Assembly: GCF_001887595.1 (NCBI RefSeq)
Contig: NZ_CP017480.1
Location: 4,368,001-4,432,000 of the forward strand
Reading direction: 5' to 3'
Length of the DNA stretch: 64,000 nt
Source: Luteibacter rhizovicinus DSM 16549
Lineage (GTDB): Bacteria > Pseudomonadota > Gammaproteobacteria > Xanthomonadales > Rhodanobacteraceae
Positions 16,870-25,181 of this stretch are shown piece by piece. A model generated the notes under the pieces. The model worked only from the letters and a program-made list of their open reading frames with translations, was not told the DNA's origin and searched no databases. The position numbers and the translations under genes are program-made. Within the stretch, counting starts at the first letter, position 1, and each line of letters starts with the position of its first letter.

Positions 16870-17642
16870 GTTGAACCCTCCATTCGGGCACCGGTAAACA
16901 GACTTCCTTCGAAAAGCGTCCGGATGAGCTCGGACAAGCGGGCTGCTGGTACGTCTGCGTAAGTGAATGCCGCCGCACCCCCGACTGACTGGCCGTCGCG
17001 AACTGCCCGCAGAAATCTAAGTTCGCCGGGTTCGAGCGAAAGGACGCGAACGTAAACGTCGTCTCGCCATATGAGGACTGCCTCCGACGCATAAGTAAGG
17101 TCTGCCATGGAAGGCGTCTCCTCATTCTGGTGCCGGCTCCAAATTGACAGCGCCGGACTTGCAAAAGAGAGAATGCTGGCCGACGGATGAAGGTCAAGCC
17201 TCAGCTCGGGTATCCGCTCGGCCACGAACCGGTGGAGCGCACGCAATGTCAACGGCTCAGCGTCCATCGCGTGGTAGGCGCGCACCCAGTGCCACTCCAG
17301 CACAGCGACATCCGGGAGATACGCCAGTTCAGCTGCTGGCTCAAAGGCCGCAATGTAGGCGGGGAACCCTTCGCCGTACTCGAGGAGCACAGGGCTTCTT
17401 GGAAGATCCTCCCGCGCGTACGACCGCGCCATAGCGCGGAAGAAGTCCGTTCCGACGAGCCTTTCGACGACGGGAAACGTCGTGCGCAGGGCCTCAATCA
17501 GGCCCACCGCAACATTGTTCCGGTACACGTCAAAGCGCCCGCTAGCGTCGACGCCCGGCGGCACTTCAAGCCCGTCGGGACACTGCGCAAGCCCAACGAC
17601 GGCCTGGGCAAAACCGTCCTGTCGTTCAGCAAGCGACTTCAT
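16866..17642 (-). CDS. bufC: BufC-like DUF2063 maturation partner
   Basis: From ATG at 17642, preceded by AGGAGA, the 258-residue protein has the DUF2063 N-terminal domain: KSLAERQDGFAQAVVGL, then FDVYRNNVAVGLIEALRTTFP, VVERLVGTDFFRAMARSY and a PLLEYG-like block. The C-terminal part is winged-helix-like. In methanobactin and bufferin pathways this partner delivers the precursor peptide to the DUF692 enzyme. It overlaps bufB by 17 bases. The family call is strong; the modified product is inferred from known homologues. Confidence 0.85.
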   Translation of the reverse strand: MKSLAERQDGFAQAVVGLAQCPDGLEVPPGVDASGRFDVYRNNVAVGLIEALRTTFPVVERLVGTDFFRAMARSYAREDLPRSPVLLEYGEGFPAYIAAFEPAAELAYLPDVAVLEWHWVRAYHAMDAEPLTLRALHRFVAERIPELRLDLHPSASILSFASPALSIWSRHQNEETPSMADLTYASEAVLIWRDDVYVRVLSLEPGELRFLRAVRDGQSVGGAAAFTYADVPAARLSELIRTLFEGSLFTGARMEGST

Positions 17643-18507
17643 GGGTGTCTCCTGCCGAAAGTGCTGCCGTCGTAGCCTGCGCGCGCAGCGCCTCATCTCG
17701 AAGGGTGGACCAGCTTGGAATGTCGGCGTCGCGCTCAATGACGGTTGGTATAGGACCCGTCGAGCGGATGACGTGCGCGTACAAAGCCCACACGGCTTCT
17801 GAAACCGGCCGGTCGTGGGAGTCAATGAGCAACGTGTCGGTACCAGCTTCAACGTTGGAGGCATGACCCGCCAAGTGAATCTCAGCGACGTGACCGATTG
17901 GGAACGAATCCAGGTAAGCCAGCGCGCTGGTATGTCCGTTGACACAACGAACGTGGACGTTATTGACGTCCAACAGCAGCGCGCAGCCGGTACGGCGTAC
18001 CACCTCCGAAATGAAGTCCGTTTCTGCGAAAGCGCTCTCTGCGAAAGAGAGGTAGGTGGAAGGATTCTCCAGTGCGATGGTCCGCCCGAGTGCGTTCTGG
18101 ACATGATCAACATGTTCGGCCACGCGACGCAATGCTTCGATCGTATATGGCACTGGCAGGAGGTCGTTGAGGAAACGCGAGTTATGCGTCGACCATGCCA
18201 AGTGCTCGGATACCAGTACCGGCTCGTACCGTTCGACGACGGCAACGAGACGTGCCAGGTGAGCCTCGTCGAGAGGACCGGCGCTACCGAGCGACAAGCC
18301 GACCCCGTGGACGGAAAGCGGGTACTCGGCGCGGATAGCCGCGAGCTGACGATGCGGTACGCCTCCCGCACCCATGTAGTTTTCGGCGTGGATCTCGAAA
18401 AAGCCGAGCTCGCGCGGCGCCGTGAGAATCTCGCCCACGTGTTGGGGCTTTAACCCTACGCCTGCATAAGAAGGCCACGTAGACATGGCGGGATAATTCC
18501 GGCTCAT
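17626..18507 (-). CDS. bufB: BufB-like DUF692 multinuclear iron enzyme
   Basis: The 293-residue protein is a DUF692 (MbnB-like) TIM-barrel enzyme. Its metal-ligand blocks are easy to see: GVGLKPQHVGEIL, FFEIHAENYMG, LSVHGVGLSLGS, LVSEHLAWS, ALENPSTYLSF, LLDVNNVHV, EIHLAGHAS and LIDSHDRPV. Known relatives oxidise Cys side chains of a precursor peptide to make copper-binding heterocycles. The start at 18507 is used here; ATG at 18486 (MSTWPSYAGVGLKP) is an alternative. It is encoded between the precursor gene and bufC. Confidence 0.9.
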   Translation of the reverse strand: MSRNYPAMSTWPSYAGVGLKPQHVGEILTAPRELGFFEIHAENYMGAGGVPHRQLAAIRAEYPLSVHGVGLSLGSAGPLDEAHLARLVAVVERYEPVLVSEHLAWSTHNSRFLNDLLPVPYTIEALRRVAEHVDHVQNALGRTIALENPSTYLSFAESAFAETDFISEVVRRTGCALLLDVNNVHVRCVNGHTSALAYLDSFPIGHVAEIHLAGHASNVEAGTDTLLIDSHDRPVSEAVWALYAHVIRSTGPIPTVIERDADIPSWSTLRDEALRAQATTAALSAGDTHEVAC

Positions 18508-18535
18508 CAGGGCGTCCTTCTACGACACGGTTGGA

Positions 18536-18561
18536 ACCGGGCGGCAACCGAGCCGCCCGGT
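18536..18561 (-). promoter_or_regulatory. Hairpin between precursor and maturation genes
   Basis: A perfect 10-bp palindrome (18536-18545 with 18552-18561, loop AACCGA) lies in the 62-base gap after bufA. No U tract follows. It could stabilise the bufA message or partly attenuate transcription, so that the small precursor is made in excess of its enzymes. Confidence 0.5.
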
Positions 18562-18569
18562 GAGGACGA

Positions 18570-18899
18570 TTAGGCCTTCGGCGTCAGACTGCCGGGGCCG
18601 TCGGGAGTGTTGATCGACACGCAAGTGCCCGTCGGCACGAGTTTGAACGCGTTGCCCTGGTAGTCCTTCGTGCTGGTGCCGGCGCACGTGGTACCTGCGC
18701 CCGCGTAGCAGTCATTCTTGCCCTTGAGCGCGGCGCCGAAACACGGCTCAACCTTGCCTGCCTTGACCAGCGCGGTGTGCTCGGCCTTCAGGGCCTCGCG
18801 GTCAGCCTGGGTGAGCTGCTTTTCCGCGGCCATGGACGGACCGGCAACGGCTGCGACAAGCAGGGCACCGAACACAAAAGCCGACTTTTTATTGGACAT
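18570..18899 (-). CDS. bufA: BufA-like DUF2282 bufferin precursor
   Basis: The 109-residue protein has a signal peptide ([21 protein letters not shown], cleavage near residue 24) and a mature core with four Cys at 53, 64, 72 and 93 ([23 protein letters not shown]). This is the DUF2282 pattern of bufferin precursors, which are ribosomally made, modified on Cys and exported to sequester copper. It is the first gene of the operon 18899 to 15383. Copper control is expected from known relatives but no operator is identified by eye. Confidence 0.85.
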   Translation of the reverse strand: MSNKKSAFVFGALLVAAVAGPSMAAEKQLTQADREALKAEHTALVKAGKVEPCFGAALKGKNDCYAGAGTTCAGTSTKDYQGNAFKLVPTGTCVSINTPDGPGSLTPKA

Positions 18900-19051
18900 G
18901 ACGCAATCTCCACATAGGTTGATGTCGCCCCAGAACGAGACGACGCTGTGCTATCTAAGGTCGCCCTTCCCCCAATTCCTCGGAGGTTGCCACCGGGGAA
19001 TACAATCCGCTTTCGTGATTGGACTATCTTGCGCACCGTTGCGCAGGTTCG

Positions 19052-19531
19052 TCACATATTGCGCGGGGTGCTGGGCGCAAGCGACTCGGCATACTCTTTC
19101 AAAGCGGATTGGGTCCTGACAATTTCGCGCTGAAACGCCAAAGCCACAGCCTGCTTGATGAACCGGACCGGGCCAAAGAACGTCAGCCGAATGCTTCGGG
19201 TAAGGAGCGTGACGCCCTCGACCGTCGCCAATGTGTCGTTGATCCGGACGTCGACCGTGCCAAGCCAGCGAGGACGCAAGGCCATCGGCTGTCTATAGCT
19301 GACCAGTGCAGGCCGTTCCAGGGCATTGATGATGCCGTGCCGTGTACCCCACAGACTTGATTCGACATACGTTGTTCCAACGCCTATCGGTCCGGGCGCA
19401 ATGGCTGTTGTGCCCCTGAAGACACCGGAACGGCGAAGCCACAGGCCGTACTGCCGCAGGTCGGTGAGAAGATCGAAGACTAGGCCGCAGTCTTGCTCAA
19501 TCGCGGTCGAGATGACCATTGTGATTTTCAA
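19052..19531 (-). CDS. SRPBCC-family (START-like) protein
   Basis: The 159-residue protein has the SRPBCC layout: an N-terminal strand ITMVISTAIEQDCGLVFDLL, then TDLRQYGLWLRRSG, central strands ending LGTVDVRINDTLATVEGVTL, and a long C-terminal helix (AVALAFQREIVRTQSALKEY). Such helix-grip proteins bind hydrophobic ligands or act as cyclase/coenzyme-binding modules. The translation start may be TTG at 19531 or ATG at 19519. No operon partner gives a clue to the ligand; it is followed upstream by a broken PucR-type regulator gene. Confidence 0.7.
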   Translation of the reverse strand: MKITMVISTAIEQDCGLVFDLLTDLRQYGLWLRRSGVFRGTTAIAPGPIGVGTTYVESSLWGTRHGIINALERPALVSYRQPMALRPRWLGTVDVRINDTLATVEGVTLLTRSIRLTFFGPVRFIKQAVALAFQREIVRTQSALKEYAESLAPSTPRNM

Positions 19532-19551
19532 GGTGCCGCGCTCCTGTCAGA

Positions 19552-20285
19552 TCAGACTTCCCGGATGTGGCTCAGCCGCCTGAGGCGTACGGCAACGTCA
19601 AGACGCGATATCCACCCGGCCTCGTCTAGACGGGCGCCCAATATCGATTCCACCCTCTCGAGCCGGTAGTTGAGCGTGTTCGGATGGATACCCAGCGCTG
19701 CCGACGTGAGCTTGCGATGCTGCCCCTGGTCGAAGTACGTCGCCAGGGTCGTCAACAAGTCCGGTTCGAGTGAAATGCGCTCGAGCAGCGAGTTCAGGTA
19801 ACGCAAAACGTTTCCAGCCCGCAGCACGCTGTCGCTCACGGCAACGTCCGAATAGAGAAAAACGTCGGCGTCCTTGCCCCCGCGCAGGCCGGCCTCGAGT
19901 GCCTTGAAGGCTTCGCCAACGGACTCGGCCCATCCGGCGGGCCCGTCGTTCATCAGTCCTACCCCGACGGCACTCACCCCAGGCACGGATCGGACCAGCG
20001 CATGCGCGTGTCCACGGAGGAGGCGATCGGTCGCCAGAATGGACTCCCCGCGCGTCGTCGGGACCCAGACAACCAGACGCCCTCGATGCATCGTGCACAA
20101 GAGCTCCTCGCTTCCCGTCGAAGCGCCGCCTGAAGTGTGTGCGCGACTGACTCAGGGCGAGGTTCATACATCGCCAGAATCTCAGCCAAACGCCGACGAT
20201 GTATCGATGATAGACACGGAGTGCTCAATGGCCGAGGCGCGCCTCTCCACGGTTCTGGTGCTTCTCCTGCAGGCGCAGCCAACAT
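19552..20285 (-). pseudogene. Remnant of a PucR/CdaR-type regulator gene
   Basis: The 3' part (from about 20100) encodes a typical PucR C-terminal region: GRLVVWVPTTRGES, then SVGEAFKALEAGL, and the helix-turn-helix LTSAALGIHPNTLNYRLERVES. Intact regulators are 350-500 residues, yet only about 180 remain. A plausible upstream continuation (RRRLAEILAMYEPRPESVAH) is in another frame. It is probably truncated and frameshifted, although a short helix-turn-helix protein could still be made. Confidence 0.5.
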
Positions 20286-20315
20286 GGCCCGCTGCTTCGC
20301 TGCAGCTCCCTTAGG

Positions 20316-21865
20316 CTAGTTTCGTAATCGGGCCGCCAAGTGGTCACCGAGGCGCAAAGCAACTGCCGCAAGGGTCAGTGTCGGCGGCGTCGCAGAGATC
20401 GTTGGGAATACCGAAGTTGAGCAGACGTACACATTGTCGGTCCCGTGCACGCGCAAATCGCTATCGACAACTCCTACCGCGGCATCTTTGCTCATACGTG
20501 TCGTTGAAGCCGTATGGTCGATGCGTTGCTGATAGAGGCCCTTGTCTATCACCTCGCCTCCGGCGGCCTCCAGAATCCGCCCCATCGTGGCCAGATGCCG
20601 CCGTATAGCTAACGTATTGTCCAACGGCGCATACGTTACCCGTGTGCGAGACAACCCGTGAGACGACATTCCATCCGCGATGCCTACAGCGCTGTGCGCG
20701 CTCGCGAATTCCTCGATGAAGCCAGAGAGCGTCAAAGTCATTCCCTGGGACACCAGCGCGTCAATATCACGCGCCGACCGCCCATCGGCCATCATCCCCT
20801 CGATATCAAGCTGCGGCATGCGTGAAGTGCGGCCAAAGAGAAGCTTTCCGTCTCGTTGCTCGCGTTCAGTATCGAAATGCCTGCTCGCCAGAGTCGGAAA
20901 GTCGAGCTCTTGAAGCACGCGCATCGGGTTGCCACGAAATCTGGCGTCAACGTGAAGCATCGGATGAATCTTGAAGTGGCGTCCGACGTGACCCGACGCG
21001 TTACCAAGCCCCGCAGGGGTTAGCGAGGATTTCGAGGCAAGAAGAATCTTTGGCGTTTCGATCGCACCTGCTGCGACAATGATCAGATCGGCGTCGAGTA
21101 CGGTTACATCGTCTTCACCCACCGGCCGATATGCGACGCCGCGTGCAGTGTGCCCTGGGCCGACCACGATTCGCTGCACTGCCACCTGCGATCTAATCGT
21201 AAAGCGACCCGATGCCCCGTGCGTCCTCTCCAGCGCATCGAGCGTCTGGGTGGCACTATAGCGTCCTCCCACCGGACAGTACCGGCAGGTCCCGGTGGTA
21301 ACGCACCGGTCTGCATAGCGGGCGACCGGGAAATTCGAATACGACACGCCAAGCTTGTCGAGCCCTTCGATGACCAACCGATCCCCTGCCACCATAGCCG
21401 GCGCGGCGAAAGGGTAGGAGCCACTCGGCCGGGGAGGCACACGGTCGGCCGATGCCCCCGCCACGCCTATCAGTTGCTCGGCGCGCCAGTAGTAGGGCTC
21501 AAGATCATCGTAACTAAAAGCCCAGTCCAGTTCGCGGCCAGCACTGGAAAATGCCCGAAAATCTTCGGGCTTGTAGCGGAACGCCCATCCCCCCAATGCA
21601 TGGTCGAGCCGCCCCGGACGACGAGTCGGCCACCCTCAAACGCTAGCGGTTGGCCCGCGACGTCGTAGTCCATGCGGCGATCCGTATTTCCGTCATAGGG
21701 CAACTTCCAGGTCGTGAGGTAATCCATCCATCTGCGTCCGTCCATCTGGGGAACGACACCACCCGCATCAAGCATAGTGACGTGTTCGACCGCGGAGTCT
21801 TCAAGTAGGCGCTTTGCTACGATGGCACCGGCAATCCCTGTTCCGACCACAACGACGCTGCTCAT
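20316..21865 (-). pseudogene. GMC-family FAD oxidoreductase gene with a single-base frameshift
   Basis: The N-part (21865 to about 21590) has the FAD-binding motif VVVGTGIAGAIVAKRLL and ends RLVVRGGSTMHWG. The rest (about 21596 to 20316) continues in another frame with GWAFRYKPEDF, ADRCVTTGTCRYCPVGG and the GMC C-terminal domain (HTASTTRMS, VVDSDLRVHG, TSVFPTISATPP). The break is a run of six G's where seven would restore the frame. It may be a true mutation or a homopolymer error. Relatives oxidise alcohols or sugars. It is the last gene of the nad-type operon, starting with ATGA overlap to the 21862 gene. Confidence 0.8.
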
Positions 21866-22467
21866 GAAGATCTCGTCGCGGCGAAGCCGCAGGGCGCATC
21901 AGCGCCTCCTCCCTGGAAGAGGGCAACTTCCGAAGAGGCCATCGCGAGCACATTCTTCATCCACCCCCAGGTCAACAGCGCCACGGATGCTGCATCGGCT
22001 GCCGATGCCGGGTCTACCGGCGCACCCCGGCGGTTGAGCACCTCGTAATTGGCAACCGTTCGCGCCACCTTAGCCCACCCGACATAGTCGAGCGAAGCAC
22101 CAAGGTATGTCCGCGCTCCGGCAAGGAGATGGAAGCCGACCGTCAGATCGACAACTTGCGGGTGAAGGTAAAGCGAGAACCCCGGCAATACGGCGCGGAG
22201 CCATGCTTTATCGATCATTGAAAGGTTCCAACCGACCGGCACGATGCATCCCGGCTCCATTGCGTGCAAGCTCGCCCATTCCACCAGTGCTCGATCGGCG
22301 ATTGAGGCGTCCTCTCCATGCGCTGCGTCTTCTACGCAACGCTCAGATCTTTCCACAACGCATACCGTTCGATCATTAGACAGTGCAAACCCAAGCGTAC
22401 GATCCTCGGACGACGTCCTGTTGACGCCAGCTACCATGGCGATGCCTACATAATTCACGCTATTCAA
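21862..22467 (-). CDS. Probable DEDD (DnaQ-like) nuclease-fold protein
   Basis: The roughly 200-residue protein has blocks VGIAMVAG, EWASLHAME, VPVGWNLSMIDKAWLRAVLP and LYLHPQVVDLT that resemble exonuclease motifs (the hN-xxD and Y/HxxxD-type segments of RNase T/oligoribonuclease). Not all catalytic acids are clear, so the enzyme may be degenerate or altered. I prefer TTG at 22467, preceded by GAGGTG; the open frame to 22530 also starts with TTG but overlaps the upstream gene. It is coupled to both neighbours. The nuclease call is tentative. Confidence 0.45.
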   Translation of the reverse strand: MNSVNYVGIAMVAGVNRTSSEDRTLGFALSNDRTVCVVERSERCVEDAAHGEDASIADRALVEWASLHAMEPGCIVPVGWNLSMIDKAWLRAVLPGFSLYLHPQVVDLTVGFHLLAGARTYLGASLDYVGWAKVARTVANYEVLNRRGAPVDPASAADAASVALLTWGWMKNVLAMASSEVALFQGGGADAPCGFAATRSS

Positions 22468-22522
22468 CCGATTCACCTCTAGTCGTTTTAGCCCTTCCGT
22501 GTCGCCGCGCCTATATCGCGGT

Positions 22523-23074
22523 CTAGCCAATCACCTCAGTAACGCCTGGTTCCTGAATGGAGAAGTCGCGATAGATCCGAGAGGGCACGATCCCTCGATC
22601 ACCCTGATACTTCCCATCGTAGAGCGCCACCTCGCCGAGGGTTTTCCAGAAGGTGATTTGCGCAATGGGCATACCTTTGAAGAGCCGCACAGGCATCGTG
22701 GCGTAGAGGTGGAAAGTGGCGTCGCAGATGCATCCAATATCGAAAAGCCCAGACGTGATGTGAATGAAAAGACCCAGCCGCGCAATGCTCGACTTGGCGT
22801 GAATGATAGGCACGTAGTGTTCACTGCCTACCCGCTCATTACTGCAGCCCAGTAGGAACTCGCCGCGCTGCATGACGTAACCGTCGTCGGGAATGGCGAT
22901 CTCACGAGTGGCCGGCTTCTTCTTCGGATCAAGGATCTCGTCCTCGTATGCGATGAGGGTGCTGCCCAGCGTCAAGTCATATGAGTTCGTCGTAACCCGA
23001 TCGCTATTGAACGGCTCGATGACGATGCGATTTTCACTGACCTCAGATTTAATTAGATTCCCGGTGAGGATCAT
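22523..23074 (-). CDS. dCTP deaminase/dUTPase-like protein without the catalytic Glu
   Basis: The 183-residue protein follows the dCTP deaminase order: MILTGNLIKSEV, NSYDLTLGSTL, HAKSSIARLGLF (KSS-AR phosphate-binding loop at 94-99), then KGMPIAQITFW and the C-terminal YDGKYQG plus PSR lid. The catalytic Glu (usual TLE) is replaced by His122 in ATFHLYAT. It overlaps the next deaminase-like gene by four bases, with the ribosome-binding site AAGGA inside that gene's end. Free dCTP deamination is unlikely from this protein alone; it may pair with its neighbour. Confidence 0.75.
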   Translation of the reverse strand: MILTGNLIKSEVSENRIVIEPFNSDRVTTNSYDLTLGSTLIAYEDEILDPKKKPATREIAIPDDGYVMQRGEFLLGCSNERVGSEHYVPIIHAKSSIARLGLFIHITSGLFDIGCICDATFHLYATMPVRLFKGMPIAQITFWKTLGEVALYDGKYQGDRGIVPSRIYRDFSIQEPGVTEVIG

Positions 23075-23565
23075 CGGTCCTTCTCCAGTTTAGAAATTTC
23101 GGGGAGCGAATACGCCGAGTACCCGGAGTTGTAGGGCGATACCTCACCAAGATTTGCCCAGAACGAGATCTGGCCGATGACCATGCCGGGATAAATAATG
23201 ATTGGTCGCGCAGCCACGATTTCTAACGTCCACTTATGGATAGAGCCCGTGTGGCCGAGGTCCGCTGAGACCTGCAAGAAGAGGCCTAGGCGACCGGTAG
23301 AACTCCTACCAATAAGAGACATCGCATACCGCTCGCTGCCGAGCGTCTCGTGAGTGTGGCCAAGATACGTTCGGTGTGGTGAAAGAATGTACCCGTCTTC
23401 CGGAAGCATCGTTGTCACATACGCGCCGCCGTCCTCTCGAAAGGTTAGCCGGTCCCCGAGACGGTAGTTATAGCTGTTGGGATTTAACTGTCGCGGAGTA
23501 TAGGGATCAATGATGATGTTCCCGGCCAGCACCTCTTCCCTGATTTTCGAGCCTGTAAGAATCAT
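23071..23565 (-). CDS. dCTP deaminase/dUTPase-like protein retaining the catalytic Glu
   Basis: The 164-residue protein has MILTGSKIREEV, PNSYNYRLGDRL, GRSSTGRLGLF (RSS at 87-89) and KWTLEIVAARP with Glu115 in the catalytic position. It lacks the C-terminal KYQG/PSR lid seen in its neighbour, ending PYNSGYSAYSLPEISKL. The substrate may be a pyrimidine nucleotide, inferred from family. The overlap ATGA (23074-23071) couples it to the Glu-less paralogue, suggesting a mixed complex. Confidence 0.75.
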   Translation of the reverse strand: MILTGSKIREEVLAGNIIIDPYTPRQLNPNSYNYRLGDRLTFREDGGAYVTTMLPEDGYILSPHRTYLGHTHETLGSERYAMSLIGRSSTGRLGLFLQVSADLGHTGSIHKWTLEIVAARPIIIYPGMVIGQISFWANLGEVSPYNSGYSAYSLPEISKLEKDR

Positions 23566-23585
23566 CGCTTATCCCTCTCTAGACT

Positions 23586-24545
23586 TCATGCTTGAACAAG
23601 TAAGTCTTGCGAACGCGTGCCCACCTCACGCGTCCTAACGGCACGGCAACGCAGGACGAACGCGACAAGCTCATCAACGCAGGCAACGCCTATTTGAGAG
23701 CGATCTTCCCGGTACTCGGGAACATACGGAACAGCCTGGAAACGTGGCACAACCTCCGCGATGAATTCATCGAACGCATGGTTGGCGGCTTCGCCGGTAT
23801 CCCACCAGATACTCAACCCGTCCGGATCGCAAACTTCCTCAACAAGCACGGCCACGTTACGGATTACTTTCAAGAACTCAGCGCGCTCATTTTTATCAAA
23901 TTCCAAGAAGCAGCTGACCGCCCGCTTCGCTACGATGACTACCGCGCCAGGACCGCGAGACTGCGGATGACAATAGGCGATAAACCCCTCCGTCTCATCG
24001 ACAACGAGCCTAGGATCGATTCCGCTTTGAGGCGATGGCTCTGGCAGCGAAGCGGCACGAAAGCGAATCCCGGAAAGCTCTGCGCTCGCCAGGGCGGGCT
24101 TGGCCCGACGCTTCCGTAAGCGCAACGCCATGGCCTCGCGCTCAGCAAGCGGAATGATCGGTAGATCTGCGGCTCCAGCGAACGAATACTCACGACCGTC
24201 ATACCGCGGCTGAATTTGGAAATGTGCATGTGCTTCCGACTGACCAACCATCGCACCTGCCGAACAGAACGTGTGAAACGCCACTGGCCCATAGGCCCGG
24301 AGCAAACTCGAGGAGGCCCAGAAAATCATCTCCGCAAGACCGGTGACTTGTGCGTCAGTGAGCTGTGAGACTCGCTCGGTGTGCTGTCGCGGCCATACTA
24401 GGATGGCGCCCCCATCCTTGGTCCGTTCACAGTCCGAGATCTCTGCTATAGCCTGAGTGTTCTCGAACAAGCGGACATGCGTCAGGCGCAAGGCGACGGA
24501 CTCACAGAAAGGGCATGGGTAGCGGTCGGGAATATCGTATGGCAA
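23586..24545 (-). CDS. GalT/HIT-superfamily nucleotidyltransferase-like protein
   Basis: The 319-residue protein has a zinc-like CPFC near the N-terminus (PDRYPCPFC), an N-terminal HIT-type motif ending EAHAHFQIQP (H-x-H-x-Q, as in galactose-1-phosphate uridylyltransferase and Ap4A phosphorylase), and a second, degenerate HIT half (NHAFDEFIAEVVPRF). The His-x-His-x-Gln form implies nucleotide transfer via a His-nucleotidyl intermediate. I chose TTG at 24545, preceded by AAGGA; an in-frame TTG at 24626 would overlap the upstream gene. It probably activates a sugar or other group with a nucleotide. Confidence 0.7.
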   Translation of the reverse strand: MPYDIPDRYPCPFCESVALRLTHVRLFENTQAIAEISDCERTKDGGAILVWPRQHTERVSQLTDAQVTGLAEMIFWASSSLLRAYGPVAFHTFCSAGAMVGQSEAHAHFQIQPRYDGREYSFAGAADLPIIPLAEREAMALRLRKRRAKPALASAELSGIRFRAASLPEPSPQSGIDPRLVVDETEGFIAYCHPQSRGPGAVVIVAKRAVSCFLEFDKNERAEFLKVIRNVAVLVEEVCDPDGLSIWWDTGEAANHAFDEFIAEVVPRFQAVPYVPEYREDRSQIGVACVDELVAFVLRCRAVRTREVGTRSQDLLVQA

Positions 24546-24591
24546 CGTCGTCGTCCTTGGTGATCTTGTGCTCGCCGGTGGTGTGCAGGTG

Positions 24592-25164
24592 CTACAAGTG
24601 CCTGTAGGGCGGCGGGGACATGGCAAAGCTCCCAGCCATCAAGCCGCGGTAGTTTCGATAGCCGAAGCGAGCAAATCCGTCCTTAGACATGAACCAGCGG
24701 ATGAACTCGATCGAAACAAAATGCTTGACGCGCTCGATGCGTGACGGCACAGCATCGGCCACTCCCATAGGCTCGAGTAGACGGTCGTAGGCATACGCCG
24801 CGCCCTCGTGCGCGCGAAGCAGAGCCTCAATAACCAATGCGGCTTCCGTGTATTCTCGCCAATAGCTTGGTTCCGCGCTCGTTTTGATCCGTATCAGTTC
24901 CTCACACAGCGCGCGCCTTTTTTCTCGGCTGGCAGGAAATTCCCAGCGGTCCCCGATGTGATTGAAAAAACCGAATAAGGCTTCCGCTTGCGCGGGATCA
25001 AGATTTCCTTTCCGGCCAGGCTGCCGGGGTCCCGCAGGCGCCACGACTGGCTCTGCAAGCCATAAGTCCAACGAGGCCTTGGCCGGCGGCACAGCGACTA
25101 CTGCAGGCGCTGCCATCGGCAAGCAGGCAAAGGCAATTCCGCCGAGGAATGTTCGCCGCTCCAT
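24592..25164 (-). CDS. Tat-signal protein, possibly the small subunit of a GMC dehydrogenase
   Basis: The 190-residue protein opens MERRTFLGGIAFACLPMAAP, a twin-arginine-type signal. The mature part is helical, with YWREYTEAALVIEALLRAHEG and a C-terminus MAGSFAMSPPPYRHL. The size and the Tat signal fit the small subunits of membrane GMC dehydrogenases (gluconate or sorbitol dehydrogenase type), which carry the FAD subunit across the membrane. The GMC gene lies in the same operon. The match is weak at sequence level, so this is inference; the protein may be unrelated. Confidence 0.5.
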   Translation of the reverse strand: MERRTFLGGIAFACLPMAAPAVVAVPPAKASLDLWLAEPVVAPAGPRQPGRKGNLDPAQAEALFGFFNHIGDRWEFPASREKRRALCEELIRIKTSAEPSYWREYTEAALVIEALLRAHEGAAYAYDRLLEPMGVADAVPSRIERVKHFVSIEFIRWFMSKDGFARFGYRNYRGLMAGSFAMSPPPYRHL

Positions 25165-25181
25165 GTGTCATTCGTCCGTGA

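Noticed and set aside
17815..18453. Plus-strand open frame opposite bufB
   Set aside because: DUF692 motifs on the minus strand are unambiguous.
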